Positions 63,758-64,000 of a stretch of 64,000 nt of DNA are shown one piece after another. A model generated the notes under the pieces. That model saw only the letters and a program-made list of their open reading frames with translations. It did not search any database and was not told where the DNA came from. Position 1 is the stretch's first letter; every line of letters begins with the position of its first letter. The position numbers and the translations under genes are program-made. Source of the DNA: Salinispirillum sp. LH 10-3-1 (lineage in GTDB: Bacteria > Pseudomonadota > Gammaproteobacteria > Pseudomonadales > Natronospirillaceae); assembly GCF_030643825.1 (NCBI RefSeq), contig NZ_CP101717.1, positions 2,439,673 through 2,503,672 on the forward strand, given 5' to 3'.

Positions 63758-64000
63758 ATGAAACACTGGATCTTCGGCTATGGCAGCCTGATTTGTGCCG
63801 ACAGTCGCGCTCGTACTGGCGTAACAGGCGAGGCATTACCCGTAGTACTGCGGGGCTTTGAGCGCAGCTGGAGTGTACCCATCGCCAGTGCTGACCTGAG
63901 TGTCGTGGGCATTCAACGCCAAGCAGATCGCCGTACTGGCGGCGTAATTTTTCCCCTCAGCGACAGCGAGCTGCGCCACTTCGATGCCCGAGAAGTTGAA
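63758..64000 (+). CDS. Gamma-glutamylcyclotransferase-like protein (3' part cut off)
   Basis: The frame opens with ATG at 63758 and runs past the right edge (81 residues seen). The first residues MKHWIFGYGSLI match the GYGSL nucleotide-fold loop of the gamma-glutamylcyclotransferase/ChaC superfamily, and GVIFPLSDSELRHFDAREVE resembles the later conserved part (FDxRE). The catalytic glutamate cannot be checked because the gene is cut. A glutathione-derived substrate is only a guess. Confidence 0.75.
   Translation, partial: MKHWIFGYGSLICADSRARTGVTGEALPVVLRGFERSWSVPIASADLSVVGIQRQADRRTGGVIFPLSDSELRHFDAREVE

Overview
The window looks like a chromosomal segment of a marine-type gammaproteobacterium related to the Oceanospirillales (Saccharospirillum/Reinekea-like). 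This is inferred from moderate GC, a complete cbb3 oxidase set (ccoNOQP-ccoGHIS), a Pseudomonas-style order dapA-bamC-MBL-purC and ruvCAB-tolQRAB-pal-cpoB-queC, a sia phosphorelay operon and many intergenic REP-like repeats. No rRNA, prophage or CRISPR array was seen. Five tRNA genes are present (Glu-TTC, Gly-GCC, Asn-GTT, two Lys-TTT).

Layout. 1-8.1 kb: the 3' part of isocitrate lyase with a clean terminator, a YchJ protein, a PlsC-like acyltransferase whose ribosome site lies in a perfect hairpin, a MASE3-PAS-GGDEF-EAL c-di-GMP protein, an AEC transporter, tRNA-Glu/tRNA-Gly, and small housekeeping genes (YdcH, CMD family, YigZ). 8.3-12.1 kb: a siaB-siaC-siaD-siaA operon controlling a diguanylate cyclase by reversible SiaC phosphorylation, with siaA last rather than first. 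12.1-14.2 kb: NmrA-like reductase, MarR regulator and a second NmrA-like protein, preceded by a 50-bp perfect palindrome. 14.2-17.8 kb: gdhA, an EamA exporter, a lipoprotein and a small protein.

17.8-24.1 kb is the most interesting region. galU (UDP-glucose), a GH13_18 phosphorylase, a glucosyl-3-phosphoglycerate synthase and a HAD sugar-phosphoglycerate phosphatase form an apparent glucosylglycerate synthesis/turnover locus, interrupted by a frameshifted IS110-family element. Upstream of the phosphatase-synthase operon is a near-consensus sigma-54 promoter, and behind it two GCAC-N7-GTGC boxes 43 bp apart. This is the arrangement expected for NtrC control, so the compatible solute may be made under nitrogen limitation. 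It is the best candidate here for undescribed regulation.

24.2-42.9 kb: an unknown membrane-anchored protein, alaA, a winged-helix-like protein, pdxB, rhlB, tusA, a YheT hydrolase, a 35-residue micro-ORF with a CPYC motif and a membrane helix, tRNA-Asn, an FKBP isomerase, a divergent pair of unknown envelope proteins, an outer-membrane barrel, purC, an MBL hydrolase, a short BamC, dapA, PerM, a second TusA, BepA and nadA. 43-54.1 kb: two identical tRNA-Lys genes with their own promoters, queC, the Tol-Pal operon (TolA has an unusual proline-rich linker), ruvBAC (with two complex repeat elements between ruvC and ruvA), yebC and aspS. 54.3-64 kb: a lytic transglycosylase, then ccoNOQP with an FNR/Anr-type box, ccoGHIS, a TauE/SafE-type protein, a REP element and the start of a gamma-glutamylcyclotransferase-like gene.

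All assignments come from reading motifs, context and sequence by eye; no database search was run.
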